NCBI GenBank assembly: GCA_029216955.1
Contig: JANAVB010004124.1
Span: forward strand, 1 to 64,000
Direction of reading: 5' to 3'
Source of the DNA: Iris pallida
Lineage: Eukaryota; Streptophyta; Magnoliopsida; Asparagales; Iridaceae
Length of the DNA: 64,000 nucleotides
Shown here: positions 24,241 to 35,831 of the stretch, piece after piece
Layout of the letters: every line of letters begins with the position of its first letter
Numbering within the stretch: position 1 is the stretch's first letter
Made by a program: the position numbers and the translations under genes
The notes under the pieces: generated by a model
Seen by the model: the letters and a program-made list of their open reading frames with translations, nothing else
What the model was told of the DNA's origin: nothing
The model's database searches: none

Positions 24241-25247
24241 ACTTCGCGGGATATGTTGATACTATGAAGGTTGATCGTATCCTGATTGATCCTGGGTCTA
24301 CGCTCAGCATTATGCCAAAGACTCTACTAGATGTATTGAAGATTCCTGTACATAATCTTTCAACAACTATCACGACAATCCTGGGATTCAATTATAGGAG
24401 AAGTGAACCTTTGAGAAAGATTCGTCTGAAAGTTCAAATAGATAATCTTCGTACGAAGGTTACTTTCTACATGATGATAATCACGGCTCTTACAATGCTT
24501 TGTTTGAAAGACCCTTTTTGCGTGAGCATAATATTGTACTATCCACTTTACATCAGTGCTTCAAATATGTGGATGCCAATGGAGAAGTCCAAAAAGAAGT
24601 AGCCGACCTGAATTCTTTCAGGGGATTGAAGCATATTTTATGGACTCTCGGATGTACAGAGAGGAGTAATAAAAGTTGTATTGGCAATGGATAGAAGGAG
24701 GATCAAAACATACTTCAGAAGATGTTCTTGTGATTCTCATTAAAGGACGTGATATTTGTTTTTTTATTCTCAGACATTGACCATACATCTTTTCTCTCGT
24801 AACAAAGAGCCTTCTGCTGTGGAAAAGGAACAAAGGAGCTCACCTCTTCCGATCCTCTTGTTATCGACCTTCGTCGTAACAAACCTCTTCCTTCTCTTCT
24901 CCTCCTCTGGTTATCAATCTTACTAAGCCTTCTGTGAAGGCTAAGAATCATGTTGTAAATGACGATGTACAAATCAATAAAGTAGCATCTCCTTTAAACT
25001 ATACTGATATCTTTTATTATACTCGATGTTATTTAAAAATTTTAGATAACTTTGAACCCCTTGCCATAGGAGCAGTTGAAGCTTCCCGAAATGAAGTATT
25101 GCTCAAGCCAATGCATGATTCCTTGTTCTTAGTTCCTTCCAGGAAGAAAGATGAACTTCCTATACATTTTAGTAAAGGAACATAACAAAGATCACGCCCG
25201 ATAGCGAAGAAGAAAATCAAGATAACGGAAGACTTCAACTACGTCGT
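24241..25247 (+). pseudogene. T3 protease and linker (first flank copy)
   Basis: The protease has the active site LIDPGSTLSIMPKTLLDVL (from 24282), a GFNYRRSEPL block and IDNLRTKVTFYM. A frame change near 24475 and another near 24590 break it. The linker (24600-25247) is Ser/Pro/Lys-rich, then DNFEPLAIGAVEASRNEVLL, and ends where the T2 LTR is inserted. The copy at 36280-37972 is less damaged: one 212-codon frame spans gag C-terminus and protease. Confidence 0.75.
25243..25247. other. Target-site duplication of T2 (left)
   Basis: gtcgt before the left LTR. The right flank at 39459-39463 is gtcat, and the copy before the second LTR (37968-37972) is again gtcgt. The single difference is a G/A transition. 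Confidence 0.7.
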
Positions 25248-25580
25248 TGTTTGCCATTGATTGTAAAAGTGCGGAACAATTTTATAGGAGGACTAAACTT
25301 AGACTCACAATACAAACTCGTTCGTACAAAAAAGCCTAGGAATGAAAACCTAGGTACATCAATCTAAGTACGATTGTTTATTTTTTATTCTGGAGGGTGA
25401 CGATAGAGGCTCGGGTAAGCGACGACAGCTCTGCCTTACTCCTTGGATGATCGGACGTAGCCTTGGCTCTGATGAAAAAATACTCTCGAATATGTGGGAA
25501 GACTCTTCTGTGCGTGCTTTTGTCTCTCTGTGTGTCCAGCCGGGTGGAGAGAATCCCTTTTGCAAGGGAATAGCACCTTG

Positions 25581-25590
25581 CTATTTATAG
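25581..25590 (-). promoter_or_regulatory. T2 LTR TATA box
   Basis: CTATAAATAG on the minus strand; an identical copy is at 38308-38317 in the other LTR. It lies about 1.1 kb into the LTR, the usual U3/R border position. Transcription would start about 30 bases downstream (near 25550). Confidence 0.75.
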
Positions 25591-26127
25591 GAATGGGTGT
25601 GATCATTAGGGTTTGCAATAATTGCCCCTTAAAAACTTGGCAGTTTTGGGATTAAATATTATTTTCCTTGATCCTGTTTGTTGGCAATTGATCTGGGCCG
25701 TTAATCTTGATTGTAACAAATCTGGACAGTTAATGTCCGTATGGGCAATTAATGCTGATTATCACAAATCTTTGTGATAAACTCAGATCCCTGCCACGTG
25801 TTCAATCTGCTTGATTGCCATAAATTTGATTTGATCCGAGTAATTATGATGATTGCACTAAATCTGGTTGTTGGGATTTGTTGATAAATCTTGATTGATT
25901 TGGTACCACGTGTCCAACCATCATTATGCTGCGAGCCATAGGGACACGGGGAAACTGATCTTCTGCCACGTGTCCTAACCGCGAGCCACAGGGACAGGGT
26001 GTCTTTAACAGAGCCGCATGAGGGTGGTTTCTCAGATTTGAACCGTATGAAGGTGGCAGCCGCATAGATATGGCCTTCGCAATCTGAGCCGGATGAGGGT
26101 GGTTTCTAACTGAACCGTATAAGACTG

Positions 26128-26338
26128 GCCACGTGTCAAGGCTGCATGGGCGTGGCCTCTCAACATTTGAGCCGTATGGAGATGGTCCCCATGATCCGAG
26201 CTGCATGAGAGTAGCGGCCGCATGGGGTGGCTTCTCAGGATTTGAGCCGCATGAATTTGATCCCATGATTCGAGCCGCATGAGAGTAGCGGCCGCATGGG
26301 GTGGCCTCCACCTAGACCGCATGAGCTGGCCACGTGTC
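26128..26338. promoter_or_regulatory. G-box/ABRE-like sites in T2 U3
   Basis: GCCACGTGTC occurs at 26128-26137 and 26329-26338, and also at 25965-25974, with close variants at 25793 and 25906. On the element's sense strand this is GACACGTGGC, the classic ABA-response/G-box core bound by plant bZIP factors. The repetition suggests a regulated LTR promoter; activity is inferred. Confidence 0.5.
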
Positions 26339-27230
26339 AAAACGTATGGATGATTTTGGGATTTGATGGATCATGCCAGCTATAGAGAGATATCTTTTCG
26401 TTTCCCTAGGAGCACGCCATCATGTCAGAGTCGTCATTCCAGCTTTATGTCAGAGATGTCAGTTCACTTTTATGTCAGAGCTGCCTTGTTGTGTCAGAGC
26501 ATTAAATAGGGTCGCTGCTTAATGGCCAGCTGTAGAGACGAGCCGCATAAGGCCACGTAGCTTTTATTCGGGCCGCATGGCTAGGTTGGCGTCTTTTGAG
26601 CTGCATAACACTCTTGAGCCGCATGAGACTCTAGGAGCTTCTTTGAACCGCATGAGACTCCATCTGTTTGAACCATATAGATTTTTTTGTTCTTTTCCAT
26701 GCTTCTACAGGACCCCCTTCAAAGTTTTCAATTTGTAAAATTGAAATACTTTGAATAAGAAGCATGGCTATGTCTACATAAGCTCTTCTGACGCATAGAA
26801 TATTCTGGCCGCATGGACTTCTTAGCCGCATGGCCTTTCTGGTCGCATGGACTGCCTGGCCGCATGGACTGCCTGACCGTATGGACTTCCTAGCCGCATG
26901 GCCTTCTAGCCGCATGGATCGCTCTGGCCGCATGGACCGCTTTGGCCGCACACTATTTTTTCTGCCACATAGGCGTCATTAATTGCCCTTGATTCATTTT
27001 TTGATTTAGAGCCGTCTTTTGGGAGACTGTTTGTGGACTTGTTACCCCTGGTATACCTTGGTTTTATGTACGGATCACAAGTTGATGGGGATACTTAGAA
27101 CAATTCCACAGTAAGGTGGTCGTGGAAGTTTCTGATATCGGGGGAAATAATGCCATGGAGCAGCTGGGCTCCCGGGGCATGATGAGAAATGAAGGACATG
27201 TACTAGGAAACTTAGTACATCATTTGTGGT

Positions 27231-27270
27231 AAACAGAGGACATTTGTGGTTAACAGAGGACATTTGTGGG
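27231..27270. repeat. 20 bp direct repeats
   Basis: CATTTGTGGTAAACAGAGGA and close copies occur in direct tandem (units at 27231 and 27241-27270). They lie at the start of the CAGAGG-rich zone. Confidence 0.75.
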
Positions 27271-27338
27271 CCTATTATCCTTGGCGTACTCCGGTCTTGG
27301 GTACGGATAATAAGTCGAGAGAAAAATCAACAAACTTA

Positions 27339-27539
27339 CTCAGAGGTAATGAGGACATGGTAAATATGAGGGTTTCTTCGATGGAGTCTTCCCACTCAGA
27401 GGTAATGAGGACATGGCAGGAGTGGGCTCCATGAAGGGTACATAGAACAACTCAGAGGTAATGAGGACGTGGAAGTTCTATATGAGGGGTGGTTTGTTTT
27501 TAATGGAAGGGAAACAACTCAGAGGTAACATCAACGTGG
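27339..27539. repeat. CTCAGAGGTAATGAGGACATGG repeats
   Basis: Four copies at 27339, 27395, 27451 and 27518, spaced 56-67 bases. The core CAGAGGTAAT is the complement of the pol stop-codon context at 27950-27960, and it also recurs in T1 (2109-2600). Confidence 0.8.
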
Positions 27540-27700
27540 TTGTTTCAGGAAATTTGTAGATCTGTTACCCTATTTATGCACTGAAAGTGCGGATATTGGA
27601 TCATAAAGAGGGAGCTCTTTTAGGAAAAAAGTTCAGAGGTATAATCATACATGACTCACTACCTAAAAGATGCGATATAGATTCATCAGTAGTGATCGAA

Positions 27701-27940
27701 GTATAAGTTCAGCGGTACCTGCGGGTACATAACTCAACAATCTAGGAGATTTAGGATCAGAATATGAGTTCAGTGGTACTAGAGGGTATGTAATTCGTCA
27801 TTCTAGGAAATTTACAGTCGGAATGTGAGTTTAGCGGTACCAGAGGGTACATAACTCATCAATCTGGGAAATTTGTGGTCGAAATGTGAGTTCAGCGGGT
27901 ACCAGGGGGTACATAACTCATCAATCTGGGAAATTTGGAG
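27701..27940. repeat. 61 bp tandem repeat (4 copies)
   Basis: Units start at 27701, 27762, 27823 and 27884 with (A/G)T(A/G)(T/A)(A/G)AGTT(C/T)AG(C/T)GG and contain GGGTACATAACTCATCAATCT. The last two copies are almost identical, so the array grew from its right side most recently. Confidence 0.85.
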
Positions 27941-27949
27941 GATGTCGTT

Positions 27950-29278
27950 TCAGAGGTAATACTTCTTTAGGAACTTACCGTTGATGGGCAACATGAGCAA
28001 GTCTCCATTTTGTTTTACGAGGCGGTAAGCTCCATTTGAGAATACAGCATCGATGATGAACGGGCCTTTCCACTTTGGCTAGAACATGCCGGCGGTCTTG
28101 TGAGTCGTAACCATCGGCCTCCGAACTGCCAGAACGAGATCGTCCACTTGGAATGTTCTGATTTTAACCTTCTTGTTGAAGGCTCCGGAGATACGTGCTT
28201 GGTACAGCTCGATTCGTTGTTGAGCTAACAGGCACTTCTCATCTAGGGCCTCCAACTCTTGTAGTCGGCGATGGTGATTATCATCTGTCATCAGTCGGTA
28301 GGTGAGAGCGACGCGGAGTGAGTGGATTTGAGTCTCCAATGGAAGAACTGCCTAACTTCCATATACCAGAGAGAACGGTGTGTTCCCAGTGGCCGTCCGT
28401 ACTGTAGTGCGGTACGCCCATAAGCATTCACCAAGCTTCTTATTCCAGTCGCGTTTGTTGGAAGATACGAACTTCTTGAGCAGCTTGATTATTGTTTTGT
28501 TGAACGCTTCAGCCAGACCATTAGCTGCCGGGTTGTATGGTGTTGAAGCAATACTGTGTATTCGGTGTTTATCGCAAAATCGATAGAAGGCGTGGCTTGC
28601 AAACTGCAGACCATTATCGTGGATGATCCTTCGGGGCAGTCTAAAGTGATAGATGACGTGATACTTGAGGAAGCTGATCACGTTCGAAGTCTTGACTTCT
28701 GCCAGCGGAACAGCCTCCGCCCATTTAGAGAAGTAATCTGTAATTGCGAGTATGAAGCGGTATCCCTGGGACGAAGGCGGAGTGATCGGACCAATGATGT
28801 CCATTCTCCATGCTTCGAATGGCCAGGATGCCACCGTCGGATGTAAGAACTCGGATGGCTGGTGAATAAAATCTGCGTGGACTTGACAGGCTTTGCACTT
28901 TCTTGTATAGTCTATCGCATCGGCAACCATCGTGGGCCAGTAATAGCCCATTCGACGAAGGCGATCTTGTAATTTCGGGCCAGGCTGATGGGCTCCACAG
29001 ATGCCATCAGGAGCTTCATGTACGGCTTCTTTGGCTTCTGTATTTGATAGACATCGAAGCAGTAATCCATCGTATGATCGTCGATATAGCATTTTCGTCT
29101 CTGTATCGTAGAAAAATCTGAGGAAACGTCTTCTGATAGAAGTGGCTTCATTCAGATTCTCTGGCAGGATGTCGTAGACTACAAAGTCAATAAGTGGCTG
29201 TCTCCAGTCTGGTGCTTCGTCGATTGTCAGCGCGGAGTAACTCTCAATACATTGAACATTATTCTTGGGACAGACCAA
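27950..29278 (-). pseudogene. T2 integrase (best preserved in window)
   Basis: A single 308-codon frame (29278-28352) covers most of the domain. It has the zinc-binding HEAPDGICGAHQ...CKACQ region, then D in AWRMDIIGP, D in IIHDNGLQF and E in GLAEAFNKT, the full D-D-E triad. Next is the ECLWAYRTT segment. After a stop at 28351, the C-terminal domain continues to KYYL-stop at 27950 (ALDEKCLLAQQRIELYQARI, KWKGPFIIDAVFSNGAYRL), with another stop near 28080. It is the reference used here for T1 and T3. Confidence 0.85.
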
Positions 29279-29289
29279 CTCACGGCCTA

Positions 29290-29864
29290 TGATGTCAACC
29301 AGATGATGAGCATGATTTAGAACTGCTAAGGAAGCGGCTTGGCCTGCTAGGGCGTTGGCTTCAATGTTCTGAGCCTGGGAACGTGTTCTATGAAGAACCC
29401 TTCCAAGGACGAGATGATGTCAATCGCTATTTGGTGATAGGGAATCATGTCTTCATGACGCACTTCGTATGAGCCCCGGATATGGTTAACGATTAGCTGT
29501 GAATTATCGTATGCTTCAAGGTACTCTACCCCAGCACCTTTGCAAGTCAGAGGCCAATGACCAAAGCATTGTACTCGGCCACATTGTTTGAACAGGGCTC
29601 CGTGAGGGAATACGCCCGATTGATCACCAGCCCGGAGGGAGAAATCAGCACCACTCTGACTCCAGCGATGATGTTGCCTTTGGGCCTAGTTCTGGAAGCG
29701 CCGTCGAAGAACATTCGCCATACGACATCATAAGAGGACACATTTGAATTAGCGACCTCATCTGGAATCTCTTCGTTTATTCGGGTTGACTCTGAACCTG
29801 GATGAGCTGCTAAAAAGTCTGCCAGAGCTTGACCTTTAACAGGCTTCTGCGGGACGAAGATCAT
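29290..29864 (-). pseudogene. T2 archaeal-type RNase H
   Basis: The frame 29864-29547 carries the KPVKGQALADFLAAHPG linker, then WRMFFDGASRTRPKG (first catalytic D in FDGAS) and NNVAEYNALVIGL (E). The rest (29540-29290), with DNSQLIVNHI-like and EANALAG-like segments, is shifted by a frame break near 29545. It lies between RT/RNase H and integrase as in all Tat elements. Confidence 0.8.
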
Positions 29865-29869
29865 GTGGT

Positions 29870-31135
29870 AGGGGGCAGTAATATCGCCCAGGTAGCGAGG
29901 CGAGAGCTGAGTGCACCTGGCTTAGTCATGAGGACCCTAAGGGGGTTGACTCTTGATACGACATGGATGGTTTATCCCGTGACGTAGTGTCGCATCTTCT
30001 GAATGGTGAACACCAGAGCAAGGCACTCCTTTTCTACGGTAGTATATCGGTATTTCGGCCGCATTACCATTCGGCTGAGGTAATATATAGCCTACTCATG
30101 GCCTGCATCATTGTTTTGCGCTAGTAAAGCACCGAGAGAATGCTCTATTGCTCACACATAGAGCAGGAATAGTTTTCAAGCAACCGGGGCCACCAGGACT
30201 GGAGGGTTCGACAGATATTCTTTGATGCTGTCGAAGGCGCGCTGGCATTCTTCATCACATACGAATGAAACGCCCTTCTTCATGAGGTGGGTGAATGATT
30301 GACATCGTCCGGAGAGGTTGGAGATAAACCTCCTGATGTAGGCCAGCCTTCCTTGAAGGCCCCTGAGTTCGTGGAGATTTCTTGGAAGGCCCATCTCTAT
30401 GATTGCCTTCATCTTTTCGGGGTGTATGTGGATACCTTAGGAAGTAATGATAAAACCCAAGATCTTCCCGCTGGATACGCCCAAGAAGAATTTATGGGAT
30501 TCATCTTCAAATTGTACGCTCGTATCAGGTCGAACACTGTCCTCAGATCATGCAAATGATCTTCTTTAGAGCGGCTTTTGACGGCGATGTTGTCAACGTA
30601 GCATTCTATTGTCTTGTGTAAGTGGTCTCTAAAGATAATGCTCATAGCTCTTTGATAGGTAGCGACAGCATTCTTTAAACCGAAAGGCATGACTGTGTAG
30701 CAATATGTGCCAATTGGTGTTCGGAATGATGTATGCTTTTCGTCATCAGGAAACATCTTGATTTGGTTGTACCCCGAGAAACCATCCATGAATGACATAC
30801 GCTCAAAGCCGCAGGTGTTGTCAATCATGATGTCTGTGATAGGGAGGGGAAACTCATCATTAGGATATGTCTCATTCAGATTGTGAAAGTCGATGCAGAT
30901 TCGAATCTTTCAATTCTTCTTGAGGACTGGTACTATGTTGGCGACCCAGTCTGGGTGCTGTTCCTCACGGATAAAGCCGTTGGCTATCAGTTTGTTGATC
31001 TCAGCTTCAATGGCATTCATGACGTCGGGGCGAAACCATGTTGCTGTTGCTTGACCGATTTTGCGTCCGGACAAATGTTGAGTTTGTGAAGTGCAACCTC
31101 GGGGTTCAGTCCTGGCATATCTTCGTAGCTCTAGG
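29870..31135 (-). pseudogene. T2 reverse transcriptase and first RNase H (YVDD changed to YVDN)
   Basis: RT palm: DNTCGFERMSFMDGFSGYNQIKM (30820-30755), VMPFGLKNAVATYQRAM (about 30690), active site ECYVDNIAVKSR (about 30610-30575). The second catalytic aspartate is asparagine (AAC for GAC); T1 and T3 keep YVDD. Thumb GLQGRLAYIRRFISNLSGR is in a separate frame (30412-30176). The first RNase H (about 30180-29880) is decayed. The N-terminal part (31135-30830) is frame-broken. Confidence 0.85.
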
Positions 31136-32350
31136 CGAACACGTCGATGTATTCTCTTACGAGTTGCAGTAGCGATTCCTGCTCTTCGTTTGTCAGACTT
31201 TTGCTGACGAAGATGGGCTTTGGAGAAGACTCATCACCAAGATCGACTTGCACAACCTCATCTTCGGTGGAAGGCTCTCTTTGCTCGAACTGCTTCTCCC
31301 ATTGCGTATCTAGCTGTTGTGCCCACGGCTCCAACTCAAGAAGTTCAGGAATGTCTTCATCTTCTTCGTAGGCGTTGACAAATGCCATATTGACGGACAA
31401 GACTTGTCTGAATACTTCCTCGATGCTGACATCTGAATCAGAAGTTGGTAATCCGGTTGAGTATGAATGCCAGTCGTATTCCCATCCGAGCTTTCAGGGG
31501 TCGTTACGGGTGTAACATAACCTAGCCCACATCTGGTCTTGTTGTAGTAATCCCGTGGTTTTCCAGCTGGGACAGGCAATTGTAAGGGTAATCGCCGTCC
31601 AGTGCCATAGTTCAAGCCTGGCGTAGTTTCCAGATCATACCCCTGTTTTTGCATGAGGTACTTGGATTGGAAACTATACAAGTAAAGGGGCAGTCTTCCG
31701 GTGTCGGGTTCGAGCTCAACTTCTTCTATCTTGAAGGGCTGTGGATCATTCTTCCGGCCGAAGATGATTGGATGATCCTCTTCCTCGATTATGCGATAAG
31801 CGTCTTCCACTGGAGCAAGTTGGTTTGCGGTGTAGACATTCGTTACCTATGTGTGCAGGTGGGTGCCTATACCGTATTCCATAGCATACATTGTACAAAG
31901 CTTATTAAGCTCGAGGTAGTTCAAAGATAGCCCTTTATTGATGAAGTAAGGTATCTTTTCCAGCGGGATTACATCATCTGCGGATGGAACATCGGTGTGA
32001 GCATCCACATACTTGGCCAGTTCTGACTCTTCTTCAGCCACCCCCTGTGTAAATGAAGACTGAAAGAATGACTTGGGTAGCTTAATCATCAGGGGATCCA
32101 CTGGTGGAGTAGAATGTAGAGTCGTTGGCATACCAGCGACCCCAGGTTTGGTGCTCGGAGCTGGGCGGGAAGTTATTGGCTGGCTAGCAGTCCCCGGCTT
32201 AGCGCTTGGCTGCCGATTCATTCTGGGAAGACGAATCGTTATTGGCTTGACAGAGGGATTAAGCTCCTCTATTTGTTACTGGCAAGCTCTAGGCAGCCTG
32301 ATTGTCAGTGGCTCTATCATGGGTCTTGATGCTTGACCAGACCTTGGCAG
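31131..32350 (-). pseudogene. T2 protease-RT linker
   Basis: In order: Pro/Ser-rich segment with MIKLPKSFFQSSFTQGVAEE (about 32100), IPLEKIPYFINKGLSLNYLELNKL, IIFGRKNDPQPFKIEEVELE, FQSKYLMQKQGYD, LNYGTGRR, and an acidic stretch ending VVQVDLGDESSPKPIFVSKSL (31265-31200). The last motif is shared with T1 and T3. The FQSKYLMQKQGYD segment is where T3 was split by the T2 insertion, which fixes the insertion register. Confidence 0.75.
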
Positions 32351-33202
32351 TCAGATTATCATCTGCCCCTCTTGTGTAGAGAGGCTGATTGCATCCTTAC
32401 ACAGAGTGGCTGTAAGTGGTGCAGTTCTGCCAGGTTTGCGGGCTTCAAGGTGGATCGTCAGAGGTTCTTCCGATCTAGTTGCCGCCTCAGTTGGAGCGTG
32501 GGTATCTCCTTCGACAAGGTGTCTTTTCGACTTCTTGTACAAGCATGAGTCGGAGTAGTAGGATTCGACCCCTTTAAAGGGATCGATGTCGGCAAATTCT
32601 GTCCTCACGAAGCCGTGCTTGTCGACATACTTGAAACACTGGTGCAGTGTGGAGGGCACGATCATGTAATCGTGTATCCAAGGACACCCGAGGAAAATAT
32701 TGTAGGAAGTATCCGCATCTATGACATAACAGGTTACTTCTGACTGAAGGTCGCCGATTTGGTACTTCAAACGAATCTTTCCGATCGGATAGCTTCTGCC
32801 TGAATTGAAACCGCTGATGGGGGTGCTTGTCGGCGTTAGGCGATGCATTGGGATGCGTAGATGGTATAGTAAGCTCTTCGGGATGATGCTTATGGAAGAA
32901 CCGGGATCAATATGCATCCGATCCACCTTGACATCGCCAATGTACCCAATATAATACAGAGGGCTATCGTGGAGGTTGGTCTTGATAAGCATATCTTATA
33001 GAGTGAAGATGATATTGGGCATTGTGCCTGTGCAAGCGCTGTCCTGGAGATCTGTAGACGAGCTTTCCCCAGTGAGATTGGACTGAGCCAGATATGCGTC
33101 GACATTCTGGAGTGCCTCGCTCAGTGCGATGCGAACATCTTTGGAGAGTCTCAGGAGCTCGTATAGCGATAATTTGGCCGGTGTGTTGGCTAATTGTACC
33201 AA
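32351..33202 (-). pseudogene. T2 aspartic protease
   Basis: A 213-codon frame (32992-32351) has GYIGDVKVDRMHIDPGSSIS, with D-P-G-S replacing the usual D-T/S-G, then FNSGRSYPIGKIRLKYQIGD, VTCYVIDADTSYNIFLG and STLHQCFKYVDKHG. Upstream, 33202-32996 encodes LYELLRLSKDVRIALSEALQNV, ending at a stop just before the domain. The protease would cut the Gag-Pol polyprotein. The active site looks intact. Confidence 0.85.
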
Positions 33203-33214
33203 GATGTCAAAATT

Positions 33215-35831
33215 TTAGGGCCTCTCCAGCCCGTGAGGTGTCTCTTTTCGGAGCGGTTTGTCAAAACGGGCCTCCTTCGGCCTAGGCTTGTCGGTCGTCG
33301 AAGGCTGAGAAGGTCCTGGAGCATCAGCAGCTGTTGGCTGATGATCTTCAGTCGAGTTACCCGATGGAGGTTGGGTTTGTGCGCCAGAGCGGGTAACAAC
33401 AACAGTAGCTTCTTCGACCCCTGTTGAGATTGTGCGGCATAATTTGACTTTTCCACTCTTCTTTTTGCTGGTGGAGGGAGGTACGGACTGAGTCACTTCA
33501 GGTACGAGGTTCGGATGGACCCACATGATCTCCTCCATAATATGGTAAGAGGCACTAGACCAGCAACCTGGTCTCGGGGAGGTAGAAGATTAGTGACCTC
33601 TATCTTCGCTCTGGGATGGGTACTACTCCATCTTGAGTCTTTGTCGGAGGAAAGCTGCCGAATTGTACTGACACCATATTGGCTGCTACGGTCAGCTCTT
33701 CAAAATCAATGGCTAGGGCCTTAGAATCGACGAAATGCTGGATGTATCGCTTCATTTGGTAGCAGTCTTGTGTAGCATTGTGGACATAGCGATGGTAGTG
33801 GCAGTACTTGGGGCTCTCCATCTCTGCAGGACAAGGTTCACGCCTTGGAGGATGGAGCTAAATTCGGCCTCCTTGTATGAGCATGTCCAAGATGGGCTTG
33901 ACATGGCCGTCCTCGAAGGAGTAGGTCATCTGAGGCCACTGCTTTTCTGCTGGCTTTGATTCGGGCTTTGGGGCTGTGTCGGCCACCATAGCCTGTTTTC
34001 CCTTGTTGTCTCGATTGTTGGAGGGGTTACCACCATTGTTGTTGTTGGTGCTAGGGCATTTCTCCTTGTCCTCTCCTTCCGAGACATGCAATCCCAATTG
34101 ACGAGCTTTCTTCAATTTGTCTTCTGTGCTAATAGCGCTGATAATGAAAGTCTTCCAATCCTTAAACTGACTTTCGCCCATCCCGAGGCTGATTGTGGGA
34201 AGCAGCCTCTTTTGGCAAATTTTAATTAAGGAGGAATCAGGGTTACCGGAAGGCAACTACATTGCGGTTTGACGAAAACGCTCGATATAGTTCCTTGTCA
34301 GCTCCTTTTCTTCCTAAACAACGTCCATGAGGGTGGACATTGTCACGTCTTGTCCTACTTCGTAGAACCTCTCCAGGAACATACGTTTGAAGCCAGCGAA
34401 GGAATGGATGCAGTTGTTCGATAAGTTGCGGTACCAGACGAAGGCAACCCCTTCCAATGCTCCAATGAACAACCGCGTAACGATAGCGTCGTCATGAGGC
34501 AGATGGTCGGTTGTGACTTCGAAGTAGGTGATGTACCTGCTTGCAGATGTCTTCCCATCATACGGATTGATGTTGAATGGTTTATATCTTGGTGGGAAAG
34601 GCACATCTATCCATGCAGCAGGATATGGTTGTCGTATCCTGAGGTCTTGGCAGTTTTCTTGGATGTAGAAAATGGCCCGGAGCTCCTAGACCTCTTTTCT
34701 TGCCTCCTTGGCCTCGTCTGCAGTGGTGGGAGCCGATATTTTAGGAGGATTATCACCCGGGTTTGGTACGACTGAGTTCGAGTCCGCATTGGCCACGGGT
34801 CCTATGTTTGTTTGGCCAAGTGTTCTTCCTTGCAGAGTTGGAAGGGCCGCTTTGATTTCGTCTACGAATTTGACCAAGGTAAGTAGTATGGCCTCCAGGG
34901 GGTCGACGCGTTGGCGATCACTGGGACCGTCTTGGTTGCTGTCCGTCATGAACACCGTCCTTACATGAGGAGAGATGGAAGGAACGGTGGAAGAAGCGCC
35001 CTCTGAGTCATACCCCTGTACAGAGAAGTCGTCTGGGTATATAGGAATGTTCTCCTTTGGTTCGGACTCAGAAGGAGTGGTACCCCCAGCTTCAGAGCTT
35101 GCCTCGTCTTGAGAGTTGTGGACGTCCTCAGGGACATCGGGATCTGCTGTATCTGTTGGGTGAACCGTTTCCTCTGGATTATCTTCTTGGAACACCGGAT
35201 TGTCATGGATATTTGGAGGAGTGCTATCCCCGGCTCCAATGCCTCCCAGGGATGTGGACGACGAATCTCCAAGTGTGGCATATTTCGTCTTTGAGCGGGT
35301 ACCTTGGTAGACTCCTCCTGTAACGGTTGTAGACAACCGCTTAGACGAGAGTCTCTTGATTACGTCGGTTGAGATTTTTGGACTGGAGATATTTGTTTTC
35401 TTTCCTCTCCCACTGCCAAGAATCTTCACTGCAGAATTGCAGGAGGCGACGAGAAGTGCCTCGTCTTCTGAACTTGGGTGTTGCAGCCGTTGGAAGATGG
35501 ACTGCCGGTCTTCTTGTACTGTCTCCTTATTGTTGCAGCAGTTGACAATGACTTGGGTGCAGTGATGTCCCTAAAAGGACTTTTTGCACACCGAGTCTTT
35601 GTCTCTTTCCTTGCGTTTGTGAAGAATTAAGTTGCACAAGTCACCCGTTTTGTGGCCACAGGAATTCTTAGCACATGAGTGTGTCGGCATCCTGCCTGCT
35701 CCCTGATTTGGGGGAAGTACGAGTACTTGCCCCTGATCATTGTTGGGAGATTCTTGGTAACTATCTCGTTCGTTGGCCGTCGAGGGCTGAACACGGATAG
35801 TTTTATACAACTTTCCATCAGGGGCTCGCAT
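33215..35831 (-). pseudogene. T2 gag and gag-protease linker
   Basis: The start at 35831 (MRAPDGKLYKT) is the first Met of a frame that continues, through stops at 35571 and 34683, to the gag core (34604-34314: FPPRYKPFNINPYDGKTSASRYITYFE, LEGVAFVWYRNL, MFLERFYEV). After a stop and frame change the C-terminal part (34256-33600) holds KARQLGLHVSEGED, an Asn-rich stretch, and the Cys/His motif KYCHYHRYVHNATQDC. The linker (33538-33215) is Ser/Thr/Pro-rich. The N-terminal 380 residues are acidic and low-complexity. Confidence 0.75.

Larger units (their letters stand above)
25248..26709 (-). mobile_element. T2 3' LTR (1462 bp)
   Basis: Plus strand from TGTTTGCCATTG to CATGCTTCTACA. U3 (26709 to about 25590) carries many GCCGCATGAG motifs (26020-26340, 26540-26680) and five CCACGTGT(C/T) sites at 25794, 25906, 25966, 26129 and 26330. 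A TATA box lies at 25581-25590, so U3 is about 1.1 kb and R-U5 about 0.3 kb. It matches 37973-39458 almost throughout. Confidence 0.9.
26710..27949. other. T2 polypurine tract and 3' untranslated region
   Basis: Next to the LTR, the minus strand reads CTTTGAAGGGGGTCC (26710-26724), the polypurine tract. T3 carries the same tract at 46077-46091. A GCCGCATGG cluster follows (26790-26950), then tandem arrays. There is no antisense exon like that of T1 and T3. The minus-strand frame at 26631-26951 is a translation of the motif cluster, not a gene. Confidence 0.75.

Noticed and set aside
25844..26340. Minus-strand frames rich in Ala, His, Gly (also 38505-39128)
   Set aside because: Translations of the GCCGCATGAG motif cluster in LTR U3, with no domain and frame changes between LTR copies.
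23566..26709. Reading the whole 3.15 kb direct repeat (23566-26709 / 36280-39458) as the T2 LTR
   Set aside because: The left edge lies inside an uninterrupted T3 gag frame in the first copy, and T1 places the LTR start at TGTTTGCC next to a primer-binding site. The LTR is 25248-26709; the rest is duplicated flank.
28352..29278. Functional host gene from the 308-codon integrase frame
   Set aside because: It is the core of T2 pol in the right order with the other domains, and a stop follows before the C-terminal domain; no sign of domestication.
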